From Hypomesus transpacificus (taxonomy: Eukaryota; Chordata; Actinopteri; Osmeriformes; Osmeridae): a DNA stretch of 64,000 nt. Positions 1 through 9,392 of the stretch are shown here, piece after piece. The notes beneath the pieces are model-generated. The model saw only the letters and a program-made list of their open reading frames with translations. It had not been told where the DNA came from and did not search any database. A program made the translations under genes and the position numbers. The DNA lies in the NCBI RefSeq assembly GCF_021917145.1, contig NC_061077.1, forward strand, positions 11,847,723 to 11,911,722, given 5' to 3'. Each line of letters begins with the position of its first letter. Positions within the stretch are counted from its first letter, which is position 1.

Positions 1-514
1 ACGCCACAAACATTCAAAGCTTTAATCTGCAAAAACGGAGATTAAATTTACAGATCACTAAGAGCAGAATGAGAAAAAACATTACACCTGAAGTTTTTAG
101 CTCAACACAATAAAGTAATGACATTCTGCCATGACATGTAACGCTAGATTAAGCCACAATTAAACTCCAAAATCCAACCTATTTAAAATGTATATAGCTC
201 TCTATTTTTTTTTTCAACAAGCACAGAAACACTACTAGGCCTCCTGTATTTGTTCCGATTGTTCTCTCCCCTTCGCGATTGTTCCTCTCTATCCCTTATA
301 CACAAACACAAAAATGAATTGCTAGAATTTACAGTATTGTTGATATCGCAGTATCCATGGATTCCAAAGCCCCACTCCAAATGATTGTCCCTACAGTCAC
401 TGAACAAGCCAATTAGCTTACTGGCTAATAGATGGAAGAATCAAATCTCCCCAACATTTGCCGGGGAGGTTTGAAAGTAGCGGATGTAACACATGCCAAT
501 CAAATAGTTTGTTT
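1..514. other. AT-rich intergenic sequence
   Basis: No coding exon, RNA gene or clear repeat was recognised here. Short open frames have no splice context or recognisable family. Confidence 0.5.
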
Positions 515-658
515 GAATGTTTTCAGTCTTTAAAAAAAGCGCCCAATTGTAACGAAACCCGCCCAAATTTGATCAACCCGCCCAAGGCTATTTTGCCCCG
601 CCCAGCATTATCAAAAGCAGCCCAATTGGGCGGGAACCCGCCCAATGTGGCAACACTG
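515..658 (-). mobile_element. hAT-like transposon end fragment
   Basis: Read on the minus strand, the segment begins CAGTGTTGCCACATTGGGCG and then carries about seven spaced copies of TTGGGCGGG-like words. A CAGTGTTGCCA terminus with repeated subterminal motifs is a pattern I associate with fish hAT elements. Only one end is recognisable and no transposase frame is present. The family name is from memory of the terminus, not from a search. Confidence 0.5.
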
Positions 659-682
659 GGTACTGTCAGGCCAAATAGTGTC

Positions 683-1055
683 CTAGGGCCAAATAGTGTC
701 CTACCTGACGTCACAATGCCGTTCCGAAGCAAGGACGCGTCCGTCGCTATGCCGACCTTAAATTCCTGAGATATTTACCCGTGCTAGCAGGAAACTGTCA
801 TGGTTGCTATACTGGTTACTAGGTAGGAAGTTTTGTATTTAGGCTTATTTAAACCAGCTTATTCTACTCTACTATTTAAAGTTTTCACTCGTTTGATAGC
901 TGGTGCTAGCTGGCTAATTGTTTTCGTCAAAAGAACTAGTATAACCAGTATAGCAACCATGACAGTTTCCTGCTAGCACGCTTATCTCAGGAATTTAAGG
1001 TCGGCATAGCGACGGACGGCATTGTGACGTCAGGTAGGACACTATTTGGCCCTAG
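683..1055. mobile_element. Fold-back (MITE-like) inverted repeat
   Basis: The left arm, from CTAGGGCCAAATAGTGTC at 683 to about 817, returns as its reverse complement from about 940 to 1055. Both arms share the CCTGACGTCACAATGCCG region, the GACCTTAAATTCCTGAGAT region and the CAACCATGACAGTTTCCTGC region. About 120 bp separates the arms. An extra partial copy of the terminal word lies just outside the left end at 671-687. No coding capacity is seen, so this looks like a non-autonomous DNA transposon or a fold-back duplication. Confidence 0.75.
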
Positions 1056-1918
1056 ACCTAAATTATACCGATAGAATGAACTGTATTCACACAGTTCAGC
1101 CAGCATTGCCTTATTGCTTAAGAAACAATGGCAAACAGCAGTTGACATGTCTTTTTGGAAAACCGGACAGTTTGAATTCTGCTTACGTATTAGACTCGTT
1201 TTGAGGATAGGCTTTTCTCGAAAGGCAATGTTAAAGACCTAGGCATACATTTAGAAGTAAAATAATTAAGTTCACTTACCTCTGGGTAGAAATACGCGTA
1301 CACTGAACTGTAAACTATCCCCATGTCTCTCCCAATGTAATGTTTTACTTTTACAATGGTGCTTGGTATACCTACAGAAGGCAGCCTGCTTTCATTTTTG
1401 TGGCCTTATCAAAATGCTTGGTGTATTCCAAAGCTCACTTGTAGATTCAGCGATAGGTGTGTTCATTTCGGTTTCTGTTATGTTTCACGTAGATTTTTAT
1501 GATATGGTCTGCAGCTACCTGTACATGCACGGGCCGCCCGGGGCGGCATTTTTTCATGTCACGTGGGGGGCGCACGAGCATAAAAAAAAGAAATCTGGGG
1601 GGGGGGGGGAGGGGCCGGGTTGCAAGTGATAAACAAAGTGAACCGCCACTGTACCTGTACAAAGTACAGACCTTTGCATTCAATATGCAACCACGCAGCT
1701 GTTGACGCGTCTTCTGCTGCATAAACGGTTATAGGTTTTAATTTCTAAAGCGTCTGGATGGAGTAGGCTAGGGTTATGTAGAGTTATGTAGGCCTATTAC
1801 ACAAAACATTATTGTCTAACTCTTTATTGGTACGTGGAATGAGTGTTTGGACGCAGTCCAGGGTTGTAGAATTTGGCGCGTGCTTTCTTAAAGGGATCTA
1901 CCAAAGATTATGACAGGT
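1056..1918. other. Intergenic sequence without recognised gene
   Basis: No supported gene. A poly-G run lies at about 1597-1610. Open frames on both strands here have no recognisable domain. Confidence 0.5.
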
Positions 1919-1991
1919 GCCCGGCTAGCTCAGTCGGTAGAGCATGAGACTCTTAATCTCAGGGTCGTGGGTTCGAGCCCCACGTTGGGCG
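1919..1991 (+). tRNA. tRNA-Lys (CTT)
   Basis: A 73-nt cloverleaf. The acceptor stem pairs GCCCGGC with the 3' GTTGGGC using one wobble pair, box A is TAGCTCAGTCGG and box B is GGTTCGAGCCC. The anticodon loop CTCTTAA gives CTT. A T-run for RNA polymerase III termination follows at once. It is identical to the copies at 8038 and 8413. Confidence 0.97.
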
Positions 1992-2146
1992 CAAGATTTT
2001 TTCCAGTTGATTCATTTTGATGGTAAAAATCTTTCTATAGATATATATTGACTTTTGGATCATATCATGACATCATATCATAATGTATATGATTTTGTGT
2101 CATAGTTATTATTAGAACTCTGTTATTACCAGCTCCTTGTGGTTCT

Positions 2147-2290
2147 GCACAATCGGTTATGGGGCATTCACACAGGCAACTGTCTCGGCTCCTCCCCCAA
2201 CACCAACGTTTCTTTGACAAAGCTTTGCAATGCCTTGTGCGGTTGTCTGTGTGAATGGTACATTGCCATGTCTTGCTGTTGATATATATC
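2147..2290. repeat. Short inverted repeat (MITE-like)
   Basis: GGGGCATTCACACAGGCAAC near 2160 is mirrored by the complement of GGTTGTCTGTGTGAATGGTA near 2242-2262, which makes a hairpin of about 110 bp. The left arm with the preceding ATCGGTTAT word recurs at about 3305-3341 inside the tRNA-Asn array, so it is dispersed. Confidence 0.55.
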
Positions 2291-2691
2291 AAGCCCACCC
2301 AGGGATGTAAAGATTTTCATTGTGGTTGGTTGGGGGAGTGATTATTTTTGTTTTTGTTTAAGATTTTTACTGTAAGCAATTTAGGAAAGGCATAGTAATA
2401 CAATTTAGATAGACAATGTTCCTATGTGAATGTCTAGCCACTCCTTTACATGAAATAAGCTTAAAGAAATAAATTGCCACCCATAGTTTTTATTGAGTGA
2501 CTAATGCCTGAGGCAACGCTTGTTATCCTCCCCTCCCCCACCAAGCGTAAAACTCCCCTCACCCTGCATCTATTGTTTGTTGCTTTCTTCTCTCACTGTG
2601 TCTGCTCTAGTCTCTGTTGATCTGTTTAACGTTGTCAGGGCCACAGGCTATGAATAGTAAACAAAAACATTGTCAAAAGGAAAAGAAGATG

Positions 2692-2708
2692 CGTCCCTGG
2701 GTGGACTC

Positions 2709-2759
<51 letters not shown>

Positions 2760-2765
2760 AGAGAC
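2692..2765 (-). tRNA. tRNA-Asn (GTT)
   Basis: A 74-nt cloverleaf on the minus strand with acceptor GTCTCTG paired to CAGGGAC, box B GGTTCGAGTCC and anticodon loop CTGTTAA (GTT). A T-run follows on the minus strand. The sequence is the same as the other five tRNA-Asn genes in the window, but this copy lies opposite to the tandem array that starts at 3193. Confidence 0.97.
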
Positions 2766-2828
2766 CATATGACCAGCTGTAAGGGGGTGTGTCTAAAGAG
2801 CTACCCTGTGTGTGTTTGAGTAGTACTC

Positions 2829-3018
2829 TGTATATTTCAGATTTAACTTAAGGAATTAAATTTAGCCTCTGACGTAACCCACGCCCCCTCTCTTTAGTAA
2901 ATAAAATTGTCTATTGCGCAGTTTGTATATTTCAGATTTAACTTAAGGAATTAAATTTAGCCTCTGATGTAACCCACGCCCCCTCTCTTAAGTAAATAAA
3001 ATTGTCTATTGCGCAGTT
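2829..3018. repeat. 95-bp direct tandem duplication
   Basis: Two adjacent 95-bp copies (2829-2923 and 2924-3018) begin TGTATATTTCAGATTTAACT and end near TATTGCGCAGT. They differ at only a few bases, which suggests a recent duplication between the reverse and forward tRNA-Asn genes. Confidence 0.9.
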
Positions 3019-3192
3019 AGTTAATCTTTCTTATAGCAATACCTCAAACCCTCCAACCTCCAACTAACTTTTTTTAAATGTAATAGATTGTGATAATATT
3101 AATTCACTCTATGTATTAGTTGACAGATTTTAAATGTTGGGGGCTGGACATGAAGATTTAAAAACACATTCCACTAAAGCAATACTCATCAA

Positions 3193-3198
3193 GTCTCT

Positions 3199-3249
<51 letters not shown>

Positions 3250-3266
3250 GAGTCCACCCAGGGACG
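3193..3266 (+). tRNA. tRNA-Asn (GTT), array copy 1
   Basis: A 74-nt cloverleaf with anticodon GTT followed by a run of more than four T. This is the first of four same-strand copies (3193, 3621, 4005, 5620) that share 3' flanking sequence beginning CCAGTTATACAT. Its downstream flank holds an extra dispersed word (about 3305-3341) that the next copy lacks. Confidence 0.97.
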
Positions 3267-3620
3267 AGAATTTTTTTTTTTTATGATTCCAGTTATACAT
3301 CCAATATCGGTTATGGGGCATTCACACAGGCAACTGTCTCCCAATAGTTAGTTCAGTAGTTATAGAATAAAAGAGTTTTGTGGAGCTTTGCAATCTTTTC
3401 AGCTAGTTTTCCTATTCATTATAATCTCCTGTTTGGCTTTGTTTGGAACTATGTGCGTACACATGAACCACATGAACACCTAGCATTCTTCTTACCCTTT
3501 GTTGAAGCAACTCGTTCTTTTTATGTGTCTGGATATGTTGACAATCCAGGTCTTTAAAATGATCAATGTTTGTGATAGAATAGACAGAAAGACCCTACCA
3601 CTGAAGCCTAACGCATCCCT

Positions 3621-3626
3621 GTCTCT

Positions 3627-3677
<51 letters not shown>

Positions 3678-3694
3678 GAGTCCACCCAGGGACG
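3621..3694 (+). tRNA. tRNA-Asn (GTT), array copy 2
   Basis: A 74-nt cloverleaf identical to the other tRNA-Asn genes, followed by a TTTTT terminator. The 120-bp upstream flank, with TTGAAGCAAC and GAAAGACCCTACCACTGA, is shared with the copies at 4005 and 5620. Confidence 0.97.
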
Positions 3695-4004
3695 AGAGTT
3701 TTTCTTGAATCCAGTTATACATTCAATATTAAGTTCAGTAATTAACAGATCATAAAATTTTTATGGAACTCCGCATTCTTTTCATCTAGTTTTCCTATTC
3801 ATTTAAATCTCCTGTTTGGCTTTGTTTGGAACTATTAGCATACACATGAACCACATGATCACCTAGCGTTCTGACCCTTTATTGAAGCAACACTATTCTC
3901 TTAATTTGTTTGGGGATACATTGACAATTCAAGTCCTTAAAATAAGCGATGTTTGTGACAAGAGTATATAGAAAGACCCTACCACTGATCAAATGTGCAT
4001 CCCC

Positions 4005-4010
4005 GTCTCT

Positions 4011-4061
<51 letters not shown>

Positions 4062-4078
4062 GAGTCCACCCAGGGACG
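4005..4078 (+). tRNA. tRNA-Asn (GTT), array copy 3
   Basis: A 74-nt cloverleaf identical to its neighbours, followed by TTTTT. The homologous 3' flank is cut short at about 4108, where an unrelated dispersed repeat begins. Confidence 0.97.
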
Positions 4079-4108
4079 AGAGTTTTTCATGAATCCAGTT
4101 ATACATCT

Positions 4109-4735
4109 AGTCTTTTATTGTCAGGTACACAGAACAACACAAGGTCAACCTGGAACTGAAATTCTTGGGACAAGACAACGCAAGCAACTTAGCATAACAT
4201 ATAAGTACTAATAACAGAGATTACATCTATGATAAGCTCAAATAAAATAGAATACATTGAAATAAAATATTAGTAATAAAAATCTTAATATACAAAAAAA
4301 GGTATGCAATATGCAATAATACACATTATACACTAAGACACAAAATGACCTATACATACTAACAAGACCTATACAATACAGTATACTAAACCTCTAATAC
4401 ACATATAACCAATACTAACCTTATAAACCTATACCTAACCTAAACCTTAAGACAAGTGGGATACAATTAGTGGAAAATTGCTGATAGTGTAACCAGTAGC
4501 TGAAAGTGACATTGTGTAAAGTGGCTAGTGAGAAGTGTATCAATGTCCATATCAATGTCCTTTCAGAAGCCTGATGGCCCTTGGAAAGAAACTATTCTCC
4601 AGTCTGCATGTGCGACACCAAATGCTTCGATATCGCCTGCCAGGAAGAAGTCTCCTCAGGAAGAAGAGGCATTTCCGAGTCACTTTGACCAACTTGTCCG
4701 TGTGAGCAGACTAGGTGAGATAATATCTGATTTTG
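4109..4735. repeat. Dispersed repeat, family not identified
   Basis: The segment replaces or interrupts tRNA-Asn array flank. Its first about 130 bp (TTTTATTGTCAGGTACACAG, then AACACAAGGTC and AAGACAACGCAAGCA) recurs at 27878-28012 with clear similarity. The rest is AT-rich with one short open frame and no domain I recognise. I cannot name the class. Confidence 0.6.
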
Positions 4736-4768
4736 TTTGGAACTATTAGCATACACATGAACCATATG

Positions 4769-5470
4769 CAGTGTTTCCCACAGATTAGAAATCTAATTGT
4801 GGCGGGGAGGGGTGGGAGTTGTCAGACCGGGGGGGGGGGGGGGTCGTAATAATTCCTTTGTTAATAATTCGTTACACAATAATTTGTTACATTACATATT
4901 AATTCAAAATGATTTACACCTTCAGAAAATTAACAACAACTAACATATCATTTCTGCATTATGCATGTAGCAACGCTAGTGCTAAACAACTATTTATCTG
5001 GTCGGCTCCATGACGCCGGGTAAGTAGCTAGCTCTTGAGACTTCTCACCAAAAGAACGAAGGGGAAACTTCGAGTACTGTAAGTCGCTCTGGATAAGAGC
5101 GTCTGCTAAATGACTAAATGTAAATGTGAGTAAGGTACCTAGCGAAAAGTAGCCTCAACTTTCCTCGACTTTTAGCTACGGCACTAATGCTGAAGGCTCG
5201 CTGATATAGCTGTCGGTCTTACTAGAACGGCATATGTATGCATTGTTGCTAACGTGTGCTGACGTTGTGACTGTGTGCATATGTGAGAAAGACGCATGAG
5301 TGACAGAGAGACGGAGGGAGAGCAGGGAAAAGGAAATGCAGCTGAACGAATACGCTGCGTGTTTTAACCTAAATAGCGATAAAAAAATGTTTTACGAAAC
5401 GCAATGTGTGGCGGCCGGTGTTGATTCTGTGGCGCACCGCCACAAATTAGTCTATGTGTGGGAAACACTG
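4769..5470. mobile_element. Non-autonomous DNA transposon, hAT-like ends
   Basis: The element starts CAGTGTTTCCCACAG and ends with its inverted counterpart GTGTGGGAAACACTG. ATATG occurs on both sides as a target duplication (4764-4768 and 5471-5475). The sister array copy reads straight through this point, which gives the empty site. A 3' SINE-type tail at about 5076-5128 is nested inside. The CAGTGTTTCCC terminus suggests hAT, although hAT usually makes 8-bp duplications and only 5 bp are seen. No transposase is encoded. Confidence 0.8.
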
Positions 5471-5619
5471 ATATGACCACCTAGCCTTTTGACCCTTTGT
5501 TGAAGCAACTCTTTCTTTTTTATGTGTCTGGATATGTTGAAAATCCATGTCTTTAAATTGAGTGATGCCTGTGATAGAGTAGATTGAAAGACCCTACAGC
5601 TGAAGGTGAGTGCATCTCC

Positions 5620-5625
5620 GTCTCT

Positions 5626-5676
<51 letters not shown>

Positions 5677-5693
5677 GAGTCCACCCAGGGACG
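5620..5693 (+). tRNA. tRNA-Asn (GTT), array copy 4
   Basis: A 74-nt cloverleaf identical to the other copies, with TTTT eleven bases downstream of the discriminator region. Its upstream flank keeps the array homology on the far side of the transposon. Confidence 0.97.
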
Positions 5694-5730
5694 AAGCTTT
5701 TCATTTACACTATAAACACAATCAAATGTG

Positions 5731-5894
5731 TACAGCTCTGGAAAAAATTTAGAAAAGTTGAGAAGAACAATTTTGAGTGAGAAACAGAAAGGTGGAATTT
5801 AGAGGCCTGTGCAAATTTTACTTTTATGTTCCTCACTAAATTGTCCTTCTGACCTTTTACAAAATGAAAAAAAGGTGCAGTTTCCAGAACTGTA
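5731..5894. mobile_element. Tc1/mariner-derived MITE
   Basis: It begins TACAGCTCTGGAAAAAATTT and ends with the inverted form CCAGAACTGTA. An internal near-palindrome is built on GAAGAACAATTTTGAGTGAG and its complement. The CAGCTCTGG terminus flanked by TA is that of a common fish Tc1-like family. A second copy lies at 20012-20229. It encodes nothing. Confidence 0.72.
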
Positions 5895-6072
5895 TATGCT
5901 ACAGTTGAACTGTGTAGGGGGTCTATAGAATTGGATCACTGACAGTTATATGGCCCTGCCCTGACAATTTTGTCCAAATAATATTAGGCTTAATATCTTT
6001 TTACTTTCATAACATGCACACTAATACCAATAACATCAATAGTAAAAAAAATAATACAAATAAATTCTGACT

Positions 6073-6305
6073 GCAACATCGGGATACCAAGGATAGGTAA
6101 GGCAATCAAGCCTGAATGCAATCGAACCATCTCAGGTCCAACTGCAGACCTCTCTCCTCAGCCCCCTCTCATCCAGATGCAGTAGTCAAGCAAGTCATTC
6201 ATGCATACATGCACATCAGTCATCCAATCACAGCTTGAGCCTGGGGTCTGAGGAGAGAGGTTCCGGTATGAGGCAAGCAGTTGGACCCTCTCCCAGATGT
6301 TGCAA
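6073..6305. repeat. Inverted repeat, MITE-like
   Basis: GGTCCAACTGCAGACCTCTC near 6136 is complementary to the GGTCTGAGGAGAGAGG and CAGTTGGACC stretch at about 6245-6290. GCAACATCGGG near 6076 is answered by CCAGATGTTGC near 6295. The result is a long imperfect hairpin of about 230 bp. The family is not known to me. Confidence 0.6.
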
Positions 6306-6948
6306 TCACAATTTTTTGGTTCCAGTTTTTGGGATCTAAATTAAAAAAAATGGAATTTGAGAAAGCAGAATTTGATAAATGTAATATTTTCAACTGAAAT
6401 AATTCATTAAAAAAACGATGACAATCTTGTTTTGCGCTCTACACAGTCCTGTACACATTAATTGATGCACTGATTTTACTGGGGCACAGCAGATTTATAC
6501 TGGGCACTTGCCCCTGTAAAAAGGGTCTAACGACGCCCTTGTGTTAAGTTATGTTTAATAAACTAATACAATTAAAAAAACACTGTGCTCCTAAATTTCT
6601 TTGTGGAGCACATGTCACTCCTTGGTGAAAACATTAGCGTAGAGCCCTGTAGGGGTAAAGGGTAGTATTGGGATTTGGCCTTAACCATACCAAATACTAC
6701 CATTTGTGGCCACTGTTCTGTTCAAATGTTCAAATCTCTATTTGGGGGCGCTGTTTTGCCTTTTTCTAATGCGATTGCGAGAAGCATCTCCGATCAGATT
6801 TTTTTGAAAGAACTACAGTACACGTCTCTGCAATCAAAGGTAGGATATTCTCAGATCTGGATAAATCTTAAAATAGCTAGCTAAATCATGAACAAACATG
6901 TTTATCAGATTATATTTAACTGTATTATATCTTTTGTAAAAGAAGGTT
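6306..6948. other. Intergenic sequence
   Basis: AT-rich sequence with no gene or repeat that I can support. Confidence 0.5.
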
Positions 6949-7020
6949 TGCGTTGGCCGGGAATCGAACCCGGGTCAACTGCTTGGAAGGCAGCTATGCT
7001 CACCACTATACCACCAACGC
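6949..7020 (-). tRNA. tRNA-Gly (TCC)
   Basis: A 72-nt cloverleaf on the minus strand with acceptor GCGTTGG paired to CCAACGC, anticodon loop CTTCCAA (TCC) and T loop GGTTCGATTCC. A T-run lies about 10 nt downstream. It is the only glycine tRNA in this cluster. Confidence 0.97.
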
Positions 7021-7843
7021 ATACTGCAAGGAATTCTGGGTAGGCTAAAATCCCTAAAACTTTCCCATTCATTCTCTATGGTAGTGCCAAACCACTACGG
7101 ATGTAATGTTCTGACAGCCTCTGGTAGGTTTTTTACTCTTACGTATTTGACTCCCATATAATAAATGATAATGATACATATTGAGCGAAAAAAAAACAAG
7201 TAAACCTTATTGTTGTTTTACTGCCAGCTACTCTACCAATGTTGTGTGGAGATGTCACAAAGTGTGTATGTATTAGGATGTAGAAAACAACCTATTTTTA
7301 CCTACATTTTTTGCAAACACTTTCTGAAGTTTGTTACTATGCAGTACCTCACGTAATTTGAACTACAGTAGTTGGCTCATATTTAATATTTTACCTTACA
7401 CACTATCTAGTTTACTAGCTCATGTTATTGTATCTGCACAGTAGTCGACTAAACTCACAGACTGTATTTAGATCGGTTGCTCGTTTCGTTACTACTAGTC
7501 GGCTTAAACGGACGATACAGTAGCTGGCTTGATCATGTCATGTTACTGTAGCCAGCAAATCTGACTGTATCTAGTTGAATTCTCTTATTATTCGTATCTA
7601 CAGCGGTCGGTTAATAATATATTACGATAACACAGGTAGTAGGTAGGAGGAGGGATTGTTGCTTGCGGGAAAATACATGAATTACAATGTAAATCTTTCT
7701 AATAACTACGTGACTAAGTAGCTCACGGTCTGTATCTAGCAATCTAGAGAGACCTTAGTACTGGACTCGCCAGCGAGATCTGTTGTTCCATCAGTGAGCT
7801 TCGAGATTCAAAAAAATGTTTCCACCGACAAAAAAAACTCAAC
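7021..7843. other. Intergenic sequence between tRNA genes
   Basis: No gene seen. The stretch is AT-rich and low in repeats. Confidence 0.5.
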
Positions 7844-7860
7844 CGTCCCTGGGTGGACTC

Positions 7861-7911
<51 letters not shown>

Positions 7912-7917
7912 AGAGAC
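7844..7917 (-). tRNA. tRNA-Asn (GTT)
   Basis: A 74-nt cloverleaf on the minus strand, identical to the other five tRNA-Asn genes. A run of seven T follows within 10 nt on that strand. Its flanks do not share the array unit, so it belongs to an older duplication. Confidence 0.97.
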
Positions 7918-8037
7918 ATTGTGGCGTCGGGAAGAAGTCTTGGGAATTTTCTCATAATGCAATGGGAAATGTGGACGTTTTGAAAGGGGAGGGTTCACCT
8001 GTTGGACCTATTAGATTGCTTGTTACAGTGTGACGTA

Positions 8038-8110
8038 GCCCGGCTAGCTCAGTCGGTAGAGCATGAGACTCTTAATCTCAGGGTCGTGGGTTCGAGCCCC
8101 ACGTTGGGCG
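8038..8110 (+). tRNA. tRNA-Lys (CTT)
   Basis: A 73-nt cloverleaf identical to the copy at 1919, anticodon CTT, followed by TTTTTT. Confidence 0.97.
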
Positions 8111-8412
8111 ATACTTTTTTGAATTGCATGGCTGTACACTTACTGGTTTTCAGTACTAGGAAATGCTGAAAATTATCTGTAAATTAAGAAAAATTATGTT
8201 CAGGCCAAGAAAAATTAAAAGTTATTGTCCTAGCACTAACACCAGTATTTTTTATAAAATAAATGATGATAAAAAAAAAAACAAGAAACAAAATTTGAAA
8301 CAGCAGTTAATATGATCCAAAACACAGTATTAGATTAGCAACCTCCTTTCCAGCAAATGAATCAACGCAGTTCAAAAACTGTGCCCTGTGTCAACACAGT
8401 TCAAAAACTATG

Positions 8413-8485
8413 CGCCCAACGTGGGGCTCGAACCCACGACCCTGAGATTAAGAGTCTCATGCTCTACCGACTGAGCTAGCCGGGC
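8413..8485 (-). tRNA. tRNA-Lys (CTT)
   Basis: A 73-nt cloverleaf on the minus strand, identical to the two plus-strand tRNA-Lys genes, anticodon CTT. TTTTT follows on the minus strand. It closes the tRNA cluster about 480 bp beyond the 3' end of gba2. Confidence 0.97.
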
Positions 8486-8967
8486 AGCTGGTATTTTGGG
8501 TACTTGAAAAGGCAGTAAAATCATGTCCAAAAATATACTATTAAATGCAAAGTGCTGTTTTCAAGTTTCCTAAGCAAACAAAGATATAGGCGTACCAGTT
8601 TTTATGATTAACTATGGAGTAGGATTATTTGCCAAAAGATTGTAAAATCGTAATCTGAAGCGTAGTATCTTCACTTTTTACCCCACCACCAATGAATGCA
8701 CAAAATATGTTCAAATTAATTATTTTATTGTCTCCATTATATTTGGTTGTCTCCATTGTCATGAACAGTATCGAATTTTATAAAACACAATAAATGCTGC
8801 TGCTACTTTGCTATTAATACAGGCAAAGGTGCTATGGTGCACTAAAAATGCCGGGAAAAGGGGGAGGGAAATAAAAATAATTAGCATTTTCAACACTTAA
8901 TTTTACATCACTTCATAAAGCATTCAAAACATACAAAACGGTAAAGACACTCTTAATATCAACAAAC

Positions 8968-8973
8968 TTTATT
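8968..8973 (-). promoter_or_regulatory. gba2: gba2 polyadenylation signal
   Basis: AATAAA on the minus strand, 420 bp past the gba2 stop codon. It is the first canonical signal downstream, so the 3' UTR probably ends near 8950. Confidence 0.6.
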
Positions 8974-9392
8974 CAAGTTTTTGTAGTCCAAGTCAGACAC
9001 TGTAGACTGGATACTCAGTCACAACGGTCCTGAAAAGCAGCAGTGACAATCACTGAACTGTAATAGTTGGAAATAAACACATTCTCATTAAAACTAGGAC
9101 TAAATGTAATATAGAACTCATGTAGTTGCAACAGTGACAAAATGATCGTCGTTCGCACACAAGCGTGACAATGTTTGTGTGTGCAAAGTGTGCCTAAGAA
9201 TGTAAAATAGTTTGTGTGTGGGTGTGAGCAGGTGTGTATGTAGGACAAGGTTCTGCATTGATTCTGCAGAAGAACAAGGTCACCTTTAAATGAGGTCACT
9301 TTCACAGAGGCAAAAGATTAGAGTTTCAACGGCCCAGGGTTTAGACCATGGTAACTGTTGCGACTTTCCCAATCCACACAATCTCAGTTCTA

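Larger units (their letters stand above)
3193..5700 (+). repeat. Tandem array of tRNA-Asn units
   Basis: Four tRNA-Asn genes lie in direct orientation in homologous units of roughly 380-430 bp. Shared landmarks are the post-tRNA word CCAGTTATACAT, then CTAGTTTTCCTATTCATT, TTTGGCTTTGTTTGGAACTA and GTGTCTGGATATGTTGA. The third interval is lengthened to 1.6 kb by two insertions at about 4109-4735 and 4769-5470. Unequal crossing-over explains the array. Confidence 0.88.

Noticed and set aside
3130-4106. Short minus-strand frames sharing SLGGLEPPTFRLTAERANRL
   Set aside because: This is the antisense translation of the repeated tRNA-Asn gene, not a protein family.
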